Origin: Rotaria macrura
Taxonomy: Eukaryota > Rotifera > Eurotatoria > Philodinida > Philodinidae
Direction of reading: 5' to 3'
DNA length: 64,000 nucleotides
Assembly (NCBI GenBank): GCA_900239685.1
Contig: OENT01000036.1
Coordinates: forward strand, 124,001-188,000
Of the stretch, positions 37,071 through 50,334 are shown one piece after another. Numbering within the stretch: position 1 is the first letter of the stretch; each line of letters begins with the position of its first letter. The notes under the pieces were generated by a model. It was not told where the DNA came from. It made no database searches and worked only from the letters and a program-made list of their open reading frames with translations. A program made the position numbers and the translations under genes.

Positions 37071-40000
37071 ATGGAAGTCACAACAACGTTATCAAAGACA
37101 TTCAAACGATTTACAATACCTCGCAGTACATCATCTATGGGCTCATTTACAACAACTAATGGTACAGCTACGAATGTCGAACAAAAATTTGAAGAATTGA
37201 CATCATGTCAAACAACGCAAGTTGCATCATATAATGGCCATACATCGGCGAATCATAAACATCCACCATTATCTTATGTTCAACATATACGACCAGTACA
37301 ACATCATTCACAACAAAATTTATCTCTGTCATCACAAGAACAAGAATCACAACAAAACTATCATCCACCCGCTCGGCCATTAAGCGGAGATATTTCCTCA
37401 TTTATGATCCGTTCAGCATCTACTGATTTTCGTTCATTGAATGATTGCAAGCCAAAAGACAATAAAGTATTACAGTTTCAAATAAAAGAAAATAATTTAT
37501 TTCCTTTTCTAATTGTTCTTTTTTCCAATGAATAATTTAGACTCATGCATCAAGTAAAAAATCTTCTCTATACAAATCATCTATACAACGTGATATGAGC
37601 TACGATAATATAAAAAGTTTAACAACAGTTGATGAAACAATAAAATCAAAATCCGAACAAAATTCTTCTCAACATTTATCAATTAAAAATTTACTAACAA
37701 AAACGTTTCATCCATTGACGACAACAAATCATGAAACAACAACAACAACAGCAATTACTGAACCAACTAAATTGAATGTTAAACAAAAGAAACGTCGTAC
37801 ATCATTTCGACATTTTTCACAATTTCTAAAACGTAGTCACAGTACAAATACAGACTTGTCAACTATAGCAACAACTAGTACATCTAATCCTAAAGAACAA
37901 CAAAAGCAACCTAAATTAACTGCTAATACTGTTTATCAACGTTTGCATACAAAAAAGATCGATGAAAATGATTCAGCATTCATAACGCGTTCAAATACAA
38001 GTATTATGTGTAACGGTGGGGGAACAACACTAGTACCAATATCTGAAGAAGAAAATCCTCTACCAATAAAACAACAAAATAAATTTAAAACAACAAATAT
38101 TGATGATGAAGATTATTATTATGATAATACGATTCGATCGGATAGTGGGGCATTGACACATCAACAAACTCAAAGAATCGCACCTAGTCTAAGTAAATAT
38201 AATTATCAACTTTTTGTTTTTTCTATTCGTAAAAATTTAAGGCCTATCATCATCGTCATCATTTATATCTGCTCATACATCATCTCCATCAGGTATTTCA
38301 TCAACATCAAATAAAAATCGAAATAATGCATTAAATGGAAGTCAATATCAACAACAACGAGATGATCCAATCAAACCGTCCAAATCTTCGTCATCCGTAA
38401 CATCTAATATAGGAACAGCATTATCTGTTCTTTCTAATAATCATAATATGAATAAAAATTATTTAACAAACTCAATTAGTTTACATGGTGATGTTAATAC
38501 AATAATAAATAGTCAAACGAATGATCATCACTTATCAACATCAGCTATCAATGATATTGGTTTATCATCGTCTTCGTCAACGAATACGAAAGGTAAAAAC
38601 AAACAAAAGAATTCTAATATTTTGTGATTTTTCTTTTTAACTATAAACTTCTCATTTTACTTAAGAACGAACCAATGTATCACCAGAAACTTTGTCGAAA
38701 CAAAACTCAACAAACGAGAGTGAAAATTCTAATCAAGAAATAGCTAAAGTTAAAATGCGTGAACATAGTTCGAAAAAGAAAAAAGGTTTACGCGATCTTA
38801 AATCACGTATATCTCTACCACCAGAATTAAAAAATAGCTTTTCATTTACAAAACCAAATGCAATATCACATAATAATAATAATAATAATAATATTAACAA
38901 CAATAATAACAACCAATCATCAGGAATGAATATAACAAATAAATTAAAATTAAATCAATACCATATGCAACAACGTTCATCCTATTATCAAACTAATTCT
39001 TTATCAACACAAACATTAAACAATGTTTTAAATCAATCGAATACATCACTCGTACATCGATCACCATCACAATTAAATACAAGTTTGAGCGGACAATTAA
39101 GTCGAAATGAACAACGTCTTTCCATGCTTGATCTTGGTTTCGGAAAGATAGAATCGTATGTTAAATTAGAAAAATTAGGAGAAGGTCTGTATGAACTGTA
39201 TTTTCTATCTATTCAAAGAAATCTGAATGTATGAATTGTTTTTTCTTCATCTAACTAGGTACATATGCAACTGTGTATAAAGGAAAATCTCATTTATTGA
39301 ATGGGTATATTGCACTGAAGGAAATTCGACTCGAACAAGAAGAAGGTATGTTTAATTAAAAAAAAACTATTCTATGCTATTCTCTTGAGAGATCTATTCT
39401 AGGTAACGAAATTGATGTTTTTTTTTGAAAATAAAAATGATCTTATTCTATAAGGACTCTTGATAGATTTTCATAAATTTCATTAAATAAAAATAAGTTT
39501 CAAGCATAGGTATGACAGAACTTATAGGTCATTTCGTTCTTATCTCAGAACATTTTTTTCCCATGATCATGGCATATGTTTCTTTTCCGTCAACTGCACA
39601 AATCTTTCACGTCTATGAGAATTGATTAATCCTAATATTTCTATTTACTTAACGTATGGCGTGAAAATCATCGCATAAAATCATCGCCTATTAATTGATT
39701 ATTCATACATTATGAGTTAATAGTCATTGTTTTCAATCCACACGATTGAATAAATGTAAAAATGATTACGAAACAAATTTCCTTGAGATGAAAATTGGAA
39801 AATGTGAGCTCTCCCGATATCCTTACATCCCTAGGAAGTAGACATATATATATGTATATTGTTAAGCGGAATATCAATAGGAACCTGAAACCTTTTAAGG
39901 ATTATCATTAGAATACTATAGAGTATCTCTAGGCAAAAAGTCATTTGAAATCGGAAGATGACATTTGAGAAGATTCTCTTTTCAGTATGACCTACAAAGC

Positions 40001-41352
40001 TTGATATTTAATTTTTCTATTTCATCGTAAAAGACAGATTTTGGAAAGTAACAACTTTTTTTTTCGTTGACATATGCCATTTTTCATAGATATTAGTTCT
40101 AACAAAAAATGTTGCAATTTTTCCAATGATATAGAATATATTAATCTTGCATTGCAGCTGTCACAAAAAACAGACTCATATATCGTAACAAAATTGCCAT
40201 TTTGTTTTGTACAGACACACATAAAAACTTGACTGATAATTGCTCGATCACGCAAGTTTGCATATGCGCATATGGACATAACGAATATTTTGTGTCAAGA
40301 CTTTTACCTCATAGGTTATGTTCAATTGATTATTTGTTAATGGTGTTGCATTTCTACAAAAAATAAATATCAATCTATGTCTTGATTACATTTTCTTTTA
40401 AGGTGCTCCATGTACAGCATTACGTGAAGTAAGCCTATTGAAAGGTCTTAAACACAATAATATCGTTAGTTTACATGATATTATATTTAATCAAACAACA
40501 CTAACACTTGTATTTGAATATGTTGAAAAAGATTTAAAGCAATACATGGATGATTGTGGAAATATACTTAATATAAAAAATGTTCGTCTTTTTCTATTTC
40601 AACTTTTACGCGGCTTGGATTATTGTCATTCGAAAAAAATTCTTCATCGTGATTTAAAGTAATACAAAACACCTAGTGTGCAGTCTAGTTTTTTTTTTAT
40701 AAATTTAAATCAATATCTATTTAGACCACAAAATCTACTGATTAATGAACGTGGCGAATTAAAACTAGCTGATTTCGGTTTAGCACGTATTAAATCATTT
40801 CCAACAAAAACATATTCACATGAAGTTGTTACATTATGGTATCGACCACCGGATGTTCTACTTGGGAGTACAGAATATTCAACACCTATTGATATATGGG
40901 CTGTTGGTTGTATATTTTATGAGATGGCATGTGGTCGACCTTTATTTGCTGGTACAAAAGTTGACGAAGAACTATATCTAATATTTAAATGTCTTGGTAC
41001 ACCTGATGAAAAGACTCTACCCGGTGTAACAACGAATCCTGATTTTCAAGCATTAAGATTTCCATACTATCATGGTGAATCATTAAATCATCTAGCACCA
41101 CGTCTTGATCAAAATGGTATTGATCTATTAGAAAAATTCCTACGGTATAATCCACAGTCTCGAATATCGGCACATGATGCAATGATGCATAAATTTTTTT
41201 CGTGTTATCCACCAGCAATATATACATTAGGACCATTGCAATCTATATTAGAATTAAATGAAATCTATTTAACAAAAGATCATGGCTCAAAGCTCATTTC
41301 AGCATCGCTCATGAAAACAGCTATTTCGAAACGATCGAGTGTCCATCTGTGA
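37071..41352 (+). CDS. PCTAIRE-type cyclin-dependent kinase (CDK16/17/18) with long N-terminus
   Basis: 962 residues in seven exons: 37071-37466, 37541-38192, 38242-38592, 38666-39184, 39259-39345, 40403-40658, 40725-41352. All phases agree. The kinase starts near residue 632 ([18 protein letters not shown]). It has the catalytic Lys in IALKEIRL, a PCTALRE helix (PCTAIRE in CDK16-18) at about 671-677, HRDLKPQN at 750-757, DFG at 770-772 and [14 protein letters not shown]. Two stretches before the kinase, SRISLPPEL and [15 protein letters not shown], match conserved N-terminal segments of PCTAIRE kinases that take part in cyclin Y/14-3-3 control. The rest of the N-terminus (about 500 residues) is Ser/Thr/Asn/Gln-rich with an Asn run and has no counterpart in human CDK16 (about 500 residues in total). 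Catalytic residues are intact, so it should be active. Family roles: vesicle traffic, spermatogenesis, neurite growth. Confidence 0.93.
39346..40402 (+). other. Long intron of the PCTAIRE kinase gene
   Basis: 1,057 nt placed between the exon ending in the EQEEG codons and the PCTALRE exon. Nothing recognisable inside. Confidence 0.65.
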
Positions 41353-42077
41353 TGTATTCTTTTCGTTTTGTTTTGTTTTCTTTTGTTCTTGCGCCTTGTC
41401 GAACCTCGTTATATACTATATCATATGTACATTGTTTCATCGTCTCAATTTCTCATTCATTGTCTATTCGTTTCTTTTTGCGATTTTGTTGTTTTTTCTT
41501 TTCGAGTCATTCATACAAAGGTCTCTTCGTGTGCATAACACATTTCTAAATGCTAGAATATATACGTATATATATATAGTAGCATTTTCCCGCTAATAAC
41601 AGTACAATCTGAGCACGTGCAAAGCAATACAATTATCTCGTTTTATGTGCGTTATAGCAAAACAAATGAAACAACGATCTTATTCTTAGTCTTTTGGCAA
41701 TACATATAAATCTTCTTTCTTTCTTTTCTCTTCTCTTCTCTTGTTGTTCCAACGAAACGTCTTTCGTGTTTTTGACAACATTATTACTGCTTCTGTCTTT
41801 ATGTGTTGTCGATGTTATTTGTATGCATATGCAAAACGTATGAACGTGTGTTATTCATTAATTCTACTTTTCATTTCATTTCGTTTCTTTTTTTTCTCGG
41901 AAAAGTTTTATTCTTATTGAATACACTTTTCGTTTACTTTCTCTTACGTTTTTTTTTGCACAATAGACACACACGTATGCTCATATTTATAAAAAAAAAT
42001 GAACGACGAAATAAGAGATGGAAATTTCTTCTTTTTTTATCTATAAAACTGCAAAGAACTGTAGATTATTGATTTTG
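41353..42077. other. Spacer between kinase and NRBF2-like genes
   Basis: T-rich, including TTTCTTTT runs and TATA repeats near 41562-41578. Should contain the kinase 3' UTR and the promoter of the NRBF2-like gene. The small open frames here are pyrimidine-tract translations (Phe/Leu/Ser-rich) and not credible genes. Confidence 0.5.
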
Positions 42078-43499
42078 ATGAATATTGAAAATTCATTATC
42101 ACTTCCTGGTGTACGTGATTTAATATCTTGTTTCTATTCATATCCAATTTATGTTTTAATAGGCTCATCAACAGATTCGTTTAGGTGATGGTCAATTATC
42201 ATTACAGAAATGGATAGAAGCAATTGAATACTATTTACGTGCGATTGGTTTGTTGAGAATTTTTAGAGATTGAAATGGAATACGATTTAATTCGTTCGTA
42301 GAATGCTTCAAAGCAATCCAAAATACTCTTCAAGATTCTAGTCTGATATCAAATATTCAAGCACAAATAGTACAATGTGAAAAAACGATACATTGGTGTC
42401 AAGTGAAAGATCGTTGGGAAAAGGCAAGTAAATAATATTAACTAGAATCGATATCAAAATCATTTACGTTGTTTACGCGAACGAAGAAAAGTTGATCTCG
42501 TACCACCATTAGATCACAAGAAGACATTCGATTCAATAGATGTATTGAAATTCAGTGCCATTTCTTCTAATAATGTCATGAGAATAATTTCCATTAATTT
42601 TGTTTTCTCTTGAACTCACTATACTGAATGAATCAGCTACTATCTATCTAGAACATGGTTTCTCAATTCTAGCAAGGCTATTTTGCGAAAAATTTCGACT
42701 ATACTTTAGAAGAATAAATTTTACGTTTGTAAAATGATCTATCTCCTAACGATGGAACTGTTCGCTTCTAGTGACTGCATACATCAACCACTAATATTCG
42801 TCCCGCTGTATTTTGTTAATCACAGTCACGGCATCACTTGTTTTTCCATGTTTACTCTAAGAATCTAGCAAATATATTCTTCCAAAAAGAAGTCCTGTGA
42901 ATAAAGTATTAAACATTTCAAAAAGATCTCCTTACATATTTTATCTATAGGCTTCATAATTTCTAAGATTGAAATACAATCTTTTATTATAAGTCATCAT
43001 TAACAACCATAAAGAACTAAATCTTTAATAACAAATTTTGATAAAATATTTATTTTAGGCATTAATATCTGAACGTAAATCGAAAATAACTCGTGCTTAT
43101 TCAACTTCACATGCACAATCATCAACAAAAGTCAATCGGATCATCCAACGATACCATACACATCAACTACACAGTGATACAGATTCATTTACAGCATTTA
43201 TATTTTCAAATGATAATTCTGGATATACGACGAAAAATGTATTGTCAACAATAGCAAAGAAAAATAAAAAGGATGATTTACAAAAACTGGAAGAATTACA
43301 AATGAGTTATGCAGCATTGAAGTCTCATCTTAATTCAGCTTTTGATGATATTGAAAGATTAAAAAATGAGAATACTGAATTACGTATGCAACGAGAAATC
43401 CATCATTTACAACAAAACAACGAATTAGAATCACTATCAACGAGTCATACCAATAAAGATAATGAAGACTCAAACGATGAACTCAGTGTGACACTATGA
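42078..43499 (+). CDS. NRBF2: NRBF2-like autophagy PI3K-complex subunit
   Basis: 226 residues in four exons: 42078-42110, 42163-42247, 42302-42423, 43059-43499. The N-terminal MIT-like three-helix region (residues about 11-75) has AHQQIRLGDGQLSLQKW, IEAIEYYLRAIECF and KDRWEKALISER, matching the start of NRBF2 (AHQQ ... A(I/L) ... RW). A C-terminal coiled coil (about 162-210, EELQMSYAALKSHL, IERLKNENTELRMQ) also fits. In animals NRBF2 (yeast Atg38) binds ATG14-Beclin1-VPS34-VPS15 and dimerises complex I through its coiled coil. The protein is shorter than human NRBF2 (287). The first exon is tiny (11 codons) and the least certain part. Intron 3 has a GC donor. The similarity is short, so confidence is moderate. 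Confidence 0.75.
42424..43058 (+). other. GC-AG intron of the NRBF2-like gene (635 nt)
   Basis: The exon end WEK is followed by GCAAGTAA, a classic strong GC-type donor (AAG|GCAAGT). The acceptor is TATTTTAG. Joining there gives RWEKALISERKSKI in frame. Using the GT three bases on gives a stop three codons after the junction. Confidence 0.75.
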
Positions 43500-43790
43500 T
43501 TGTATATTCTTTTTCTCTGTTCTTACTTCCTCTTTTTGAAATATACATTATTAATGACACAAATACGTATAGTTGACACTCAAAAAATTGAACGACATCA
43601 GATAAATAACCGGACGACTCTTACTCAAACGTAATATTTGCTGAATCACATAAGTACAAAAAAAAACAATTGCATTGCTTGACTGACGTGGACAATTCTA
43701 AAATTCTAATTTAAGATTCTCAGATGAGGTTCTAAAATATATAAAATGATAGATATTACTAGCACGATAGAGCCTTATGATTCTACTATA

Positions 43791-44766
43791 ACGGGTGATT
43801 CAAAAGCATTGGCGCAAAATGTTTTCTCTTTTTTGGCCCACTCGAAAATATTTCAGACGAGCCGAAACCTATGGATTAGAAGCAGAATTTTGTGCTCTTT
43901 CAGAATATGAGCTTAGAAATTATGTGACAGCTTTTGTTCGAGAGTAGTGAAGGAATCTTTAAAAGACCTGAAATATTAGTTTGGACGGAACATGTGAGCC
44001 GAAGTTTCTGGGCACAATGTTTATTCATTTTAGCCTACTTAAAAGTATTTCAAACAAATCAAATGCATAAGTTAGAACCAGAATTTTGTCCTGTTTCTGA
44101 ATATGGGTTTAGGAATTTTGTATCTATTTTTTGTTCAAGAACAGTGAAGAAATCTTTAAAAAGCCTTAAAAATTAATTTGGACGATGCATAAACAACTTT
44201 TTTCTAACGCATATTTACCATTTTTGAATACGCTAAACGTTATCGGACACCATTGTTTTGTAGAGCGGACACCTATCTACAAAATGTGATATTGAATTAA
44301 GTTATAACTTTTACACAAGTGAAGTTATATGTTTGTTTATTAGGAACTCCTTTCTGTGGAAAACACTTTGTGGTCAAAAAGTCAATTTCTCAAAAATGAG
44401 CGTATAGGAAAAACGAAAATTCAGATATCTTGTCTAACAAACAAACAAAACTCCCTTAGTACATTCTGTAAGGCAAATTTTGCTCTACTAGCGGATAGAG
44501 TCATAAAGGTTCCAACCTTTAGTTTCGAATTACAATAGTTAAAATATAAAAAACTGCGAAAAACTTTTCTGTCCAAACTAATTTTCCAGGTCTTTCAAAG
44601 ATTCTTTCACTACTCTCAAACAAAAACTGACACATAATTTCTAAGCTCATATTCTGAAAGAACACGAAATTCTGCTTCTAACCCATAAATTTCGACTCGT
44701 CTGAAATATTTTCGAGTGAACCAAAAATGAGAAAACATTTTGCGCCAAAACTTTCGAATCGCCCGT
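43791..44766. mobile_element. Non-autonomous Tc1/mariner-like element (MITE), 976 bp
   Basis: Begins ACGGGTGATTC and ends GAATCGCCCGT, flanked on both sides by TA (43789-43790 and 44767-44768), the target duplication of Tc1/mariner. The terminal inverted repeats are about 198 bp each (43791-43988 and 44569-44766) and look about 90% alike by eye. A diverged second copy of the same sequence lies directly after the left repeat (about 43990-44186, same orientation). The central part (44190-44560) is unique and codes for no transposase. Open frames inside are translations of the repeat and should not be annotated as genes. Confidence 0.85.
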
Positions 44767-44768
44767 TA

Positions 44769-45190
44769 GTACGAGATAACAATGAGGGAAAATTTTATTT
44801 TTCCTTCTTTCTATAATATTTTTCATTTTTTAAAGTATAGAATGTAAAGAATATTGTGAGGTTCTCGAATTAGCTTGAATCTATTTTGACCGAAACGAAC
44901 AAGCTTAGATTGTTCATCGATACCGTTAAAAATTGTTTGACTAATTTTGCACGTGGATTCTTGTAAATTACTAAATGTTTACTCTAAAAATCAATATATT
45001 CATGTGAATGATGATGCAAGATCATCAGATATTTCTCTCAATTTTAATTATCATTCTCCCATAAATATCAATTATTTAGTTCTCGAATTAAATCTGTCTG
45101 AGAATGTAGAACTACTATTCAGATCTGGCTAATTATAGAGGTTAATCAAGCTTCAAACTCAGTTTTGTATGAAATGTATAGCAATTTGAA
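44769..45190. other. Spacer between two inverted-repeat elements
   Basis: No gene recognised. AT-rich. Confidence 0.5.
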
Positions 45191-45192
45191 TA

Positions 45193-45517
45193 ACTCCCCC
45201 CACCCCTCCCATATTACAAGACCCCCCTGAAGAAAAAGTTTGTCCGACTTAATAGAAGACCCCTCTTTAATTAATTATTTTTTGCTAATTAGGAACTTTA
45301 ATTAGTGTTTTTCCATCAAAATATGCCTGATTCTTACGGTTTTCAGCTGGAAATATTGAGAGAATGTGTTCATAATTATAATGACACCCTGAAAAGCCTA
45401 ATGTAAATAGTGAAAATCGCCTTAGTTTTCTGAAAACCTTTTTAATTAAATATTGCGAAAAAATGAGGTTCTTAATAGAAGACCCGGGGCTTTTTATTGT
45501 AACGGGGGGGGGGGGGT
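45193..45517. mobile_element. Short MITE-like element with C/G homopolymer ends, 325 bp
   Basis: Left end ACTCCCCCCACCCC, right end a run of 13 G followed by GT, again flanked by TA (45191-45192, 45518-45519). Inside, CTTAATAGAAGACCC occurs twice in direct orientation (45248-45262, 45470-45484). ATTACAAGACCCC near the left end pairs loosely with GGGGCTTTTTATTGTAAC near the right. No coding capacity. Class is uncertain. Confidence 0.5.
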
Positions 45518-48500
45518 TAGTTCATTTTTCATCATAGAACTTCATACGAGAGAAAAATCCGTTGATTCTACCAGTGAGTGTCGTCATCACTTTAAATGAG
45601 TCTTCACATATTCACTAGAAATTTAGAACTTTCGCGATACTTAATGTTAAAATCGTCAAATTAGAACAAGGATTATTTTCCATACGTTAGTCAATTTTTT
45701 TTTGGCTTTCAACGATCAATTCAGTTGTAATTTTTGGATAGATAACAAAAATTTTCTCTCGTAGATTGTTGAATAATAATTGTATGATTTATACTCTTGA
45801 CAATCATAGATTTGAGTTTTGTAATGAAACGTTATTCTTCTTTCGTCAGAAGGCTACGTTGAAAATGTCTCTTGCGTTCGATATTAGATGTTTCAATATG
45901 ACACTTTATTTGAACTCCATGTATCAGTTACTGTGTGGTGCTATATTTGTAGTCCATTGTGTCAAAAATTATTTAGTTTTGAAAAAATCACCAATAGATT
46001 TCATCATATTTTCGAATCTGAATTTTTATGAAGAAAAATAGAACGCACCATGAGAATCAACTCATGACCATCTTCATATTGATATGACCGATCATTCAAA
46101 TCTTCGACTCTCATTTGGAAATCTTACTTCATGAGAACTTTCACAAGAATTTTTCATACAAACACACTAAGGGATGTCAGATTTTCAAAATAAAGAACAT
46201 TTTCTACAAGCTATCATTGAAAAAATCGGTTATAAATTTCAAAGTTTCATGTTTTGTTAAGATCTTGTGTAAAATTTGTAGACTTTCTCCGTAGAATCTA
46301 GTCTAGTCTCAGATGCAAAGTTTGGAATCGCCCAGGAATGAACCATGCATCAACGAAGAAAAACAGATACTATATTTCTGTTGAAATACAATCAGTATCA
46401 ATCGATAGAGTAGATCATTGAAATCCGACGAAGAATTTTTGTTAATCTGCTCGATAACCAATCTCTTCACATATCATCAAGCTGTATACAAAACACTCGA
46501 GACACTCAGTCGACGAAAGAAAAATCCCAATCGATGAATAGATAGGTTTTCACAAATTTAATTTGATTCGATGAAAAATAGCTGAAAAACTGTTGATGAA
46601 AATTTCTTAGAAATAATATTCGAATTATGATACAATACTTGTTAGTCTCGATTATTGATTTCTAAAGATCATGCATAATTATCTTGAGTTTTATACGAAT
46701 GATTCAAAAGATATTTGATTTCATTAATCTATGATATTCATAATGCTCGATCTATAGTTTGATGTTTTTCTTTTCTTAATCCTCATGCTAGATCTAAAAA
46801 ACATACAAAATATTGTGAAGAAAATGATTATTGAAAATTAAGAGTCAATTTGTTCGTTGTAGTCGGTGAATGAAATCTGAATTTCGATCATTTGATTGTT
46901 GCGGAAATGTTTTATTTTTATTCATGTAATCAAAATCAAACTGTTGCCATGTCTATATTTCACCAGTTCATACACTCCGCACATGATATCATAGAAGAAC
47001 ACTGTATCAAATATGTTTACCATTGTATCATTCACAATAATAGGTCATTTTCCAATTTGTCACATGTTCATATATGCCTCATACGATTTTCAAAAGATCA
47101 AAACAGATATGACTGATCTTTTTACTGCCAATCATCGATCTTAACTCCATGTGAATTGAAAACAGATACATGAAATTTCTTTTGCTACGTTTTCTACTTT
47201 TCACTATCGAGTTCACTTTTATAAGCTACACATAACTCTGAATATTGTTTCTATGCATCGAATACTTTAACCATTGTACTCATAAATATTTCATGAACAA
47301 TAAAACACGTAGCATTGTTATATAATTCCAATATTTAATTGAACAAGTATTGTCGCCATTATATATTCCTCATTTTTGAAAGTTGGGTGAATATAATATA
47401 CTATCGGTAAGAATTGCTACATAGAAACGAGAACAAAATCTTTCAATTAGGATATTCTCATAAAGAAATATGTCTGTCAATGAATAGAAAATGTTCCAAT
47501 TCAAGGTATGCATTTTCCTCATTAGTGTTATCTCGAGAACCAAAGAAAACTAGTTTCATTTATAAGAATTATTAATCAACAAAACACTTGTCGTCATTAC
47601 CATTCCATAGATATCGATATATAGCATATATGTATACATTATATTCGACAAGTAAATATCTATTCTAAGAATATAACGATGATAAATTGACTTCCGTCGT
47701 CGCAAAAAGCGAGAACATGAAGAGTATCTCTCGTTTTTATACTACTGACATAGAAAAAAAAAGGTTGTATGATCTCTTCTAACTTCGTATTATTGCACAT
47801 CATCGATCTTATTCATATTGTTAGTTCGATATATCAAGAGAAAAAAGAGAGAAAAAAAAAGAAGAAAAACCTATCATGGATAAGTTAACATTTTCCTCTT
47901 AAGAGACACACATATGTGTGTACGTCGTCATCGTTATGATCGATGTCGAATAATAGAACAATTTGCACTAATGTCTGCCTATCAATAACCATTATTACAT
48001 AGAGCACTTGAGTGGTACTGTTGTTATTTTTTCCGACCAATAGAAAAAGAGAAATAAATTTCTATTCGGAAAAGCTATCGAACAAGTGAATAAATGTATT
48101 CTCTATACGCATGCACTTGCCAATTAGAAATAATGGATAACAGATTGGCAATGTCACATTGAATTTAGATCATATGCCATAGCTTGAAGGCATCCAATCA
48201 AACTGTGTACGTAAGGATCTATTCATTTGTTAGTTTTCTTTATTTTTCTCTTTAAAGATAAGAGAATTTTAAAGGTGTGAATAATTTACAAAAGGATTTG
48301 ACGATAGAGGAGGAAATGAAGAGATATACATTCATCAAGAAGGCCGTCTTTCTTTTCTTTTCTTTTCGTTCGTTGATTTATTTTCTGTATATACGTACAT
48401 AGAAACAAAATTTTAATCATTACTACCATTAAATGTATCATCATCACACAATAAATAGCCATAAGGAGAGAAACAAACAGAAAAATCTCTTTCACCTGCT

Positions 48501-48949
48501 TTTTATGTGCGTGATAATTAAGATAGAAAAAAAAAAGAAAAGAGAATATAGATGATTGAATTTATAATCATATTTTATCCTAAGTGAATAGTATCAATTG
48601 AATTCCTATTAAATAATGACTTTGATACATGTAGAACATTTTAATCAATTTTGGTTTCTTTTTTTGCTTTGTTTCTTCTTGTCTCAAACATAACAAAAAT
48701 CTAAATATCGTATGAATTCAATCATATGTGCGACAAATCAACAGAATATTTTAGCTATGAACAAGAGATCATAGACAGACACATACAGAGGGAGAATAAT
48801 ATTGATCTTCAACGCATTCTCGTTGTTCTCATTAAAAAAAATCAGAGAAAACGACAGCACACACATGTAGCAAATCACGAGCAGGCGGTGAGAATATATA
48901 GCGATAAGAGCAAGTGCCGTTCTTATTCATTCATTCGCTCACTCACTCA

Positions 48950-48984
48950 CGCGCGCGCACACACACTCTCTCTCTCGCGCGCGC
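48950..48984. repeat. Alternating CG/CA tract with CT core
   Basis: CG repeats, CA repeats, CT repeats, then CG repeats again, in 35 nt. The alternating purine-pyrimidine parts are the kind that can adopt Z-DNA. Confidence 0.85.
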
Positions 48985-50334
48985 TTTCTTCCGACAAGTT
49001 TCAAACTTATCAACGACAAAAGAACACATACTGTGGTTAGTCCTAATTGAATGAAAGAAGTGCGTGCTGCTGGTGATCATTAAGAAACATGATACGATTG
49101 ACGAGAGAAGAATCATCATCAGCAAGTGCAGAGAAATCGAAAGAGTCAATATTTACATATGGATGGAAATAATCGATTGAAAATGTTCAAACGAAATGAA
49201 TAAATGAATGTATATATATATATATGCGGCTTTTGTATATATATATGTATGTGTGTGCGCGACGGGCAATTGACACAAATCTGTTCCCTATATCGAGCAC
49301 ACGCGCCCCCTTAACTGCCGCCGACTTTACTCGATAAGAATCGTTTTATATCAAGGCGTCAGTAAGCGGCATGAGCATGATCCATGTAAATGAGATTTAA
49401 AATTGCTACTCATATTTTTTTTTTATTCAATCAATCAAAGTCAAAATTATTGTGTGTGCGTATGTGTATATCCGTATATAATATTAAATGCATGTATATA
49501 TATATCCATGTATATATTTGAGAGTCGTATTTCAAAAGTAGGTTTCATCAATAAGAATAGTGAGATGACGACGAAGCCTAATAACCGGAATGATTAATCA
49601 ATTATGCCACTGGTAGACCAGATTGACATCGATATGCACACGCGTATATTTCAGCTCGCCTACCTATTTTCCCTCAGGATAACTAGACAAGATGATGAAG
49701 ATAGAACTACCGTTAAAATAGAATAGACAGAAAAAAGTCATTATCGATAGACGAGAGAGTCCCCAATGAAAAGAAAAATAATCTTCACTTGAATATGAAA
49801 ACATGGACAGTCAATTATTTCCGCATATAAATTTACGAGAACGACAAGTGAAGGAAATAACGTCTCGAAGTCTTGTTTTACCAGGTTTTTTTTCTTCTTC
49901 TTCATCATTATTCTAATAATCGATTAAAAATTCAAATTGTTGTTAAACAAGATTTGATCTTTCGTGTACTTTATGTATTTAAGTACAGTAACAAGTAAAA
50001 TAAGAGAAGAAGAAAAAATAAAGGCTTCATTTTTCTCTGATCGGGTGTGAAAATCAATTCACTTTGTTTCTTCTTTATATGTATTCGTCTACTAAACTAA
50101 TAACCGTAAGCATGTCAACAAATGATTGTCAATTTTTAATGTGAATATAGATGACGTACAAAAATGACACGAATTCTTTTACTTCCATGATGCGTAATGA
50201 GATTTTTTTTTCTCCGGCTCTAAACTAGCAACATAAGAAAAATGATTTTTGAAATATGCTTTTCATATAATTGAGTGTTAGTATTTGTTTTTTTCGACAA
50301 GATTCTATTGTATGGTTGTCAACTTCACCATACA

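Noticed and set aside
43934..44538. Two open frames inside the mariner-like MITE
   Set aside because: They translate the terminal repeat module and the unique centre; no transposase motif is present.
45766..47116. Small open frames in the gene desert
   Set aside because: No recognisable domain or splice structure; expected by chance.
48726..49149. Overlapping frames across the CG/CA/CT tract
   Set aside because: Low-complexity translation, no Met-domain-stop logic and no neighbours.
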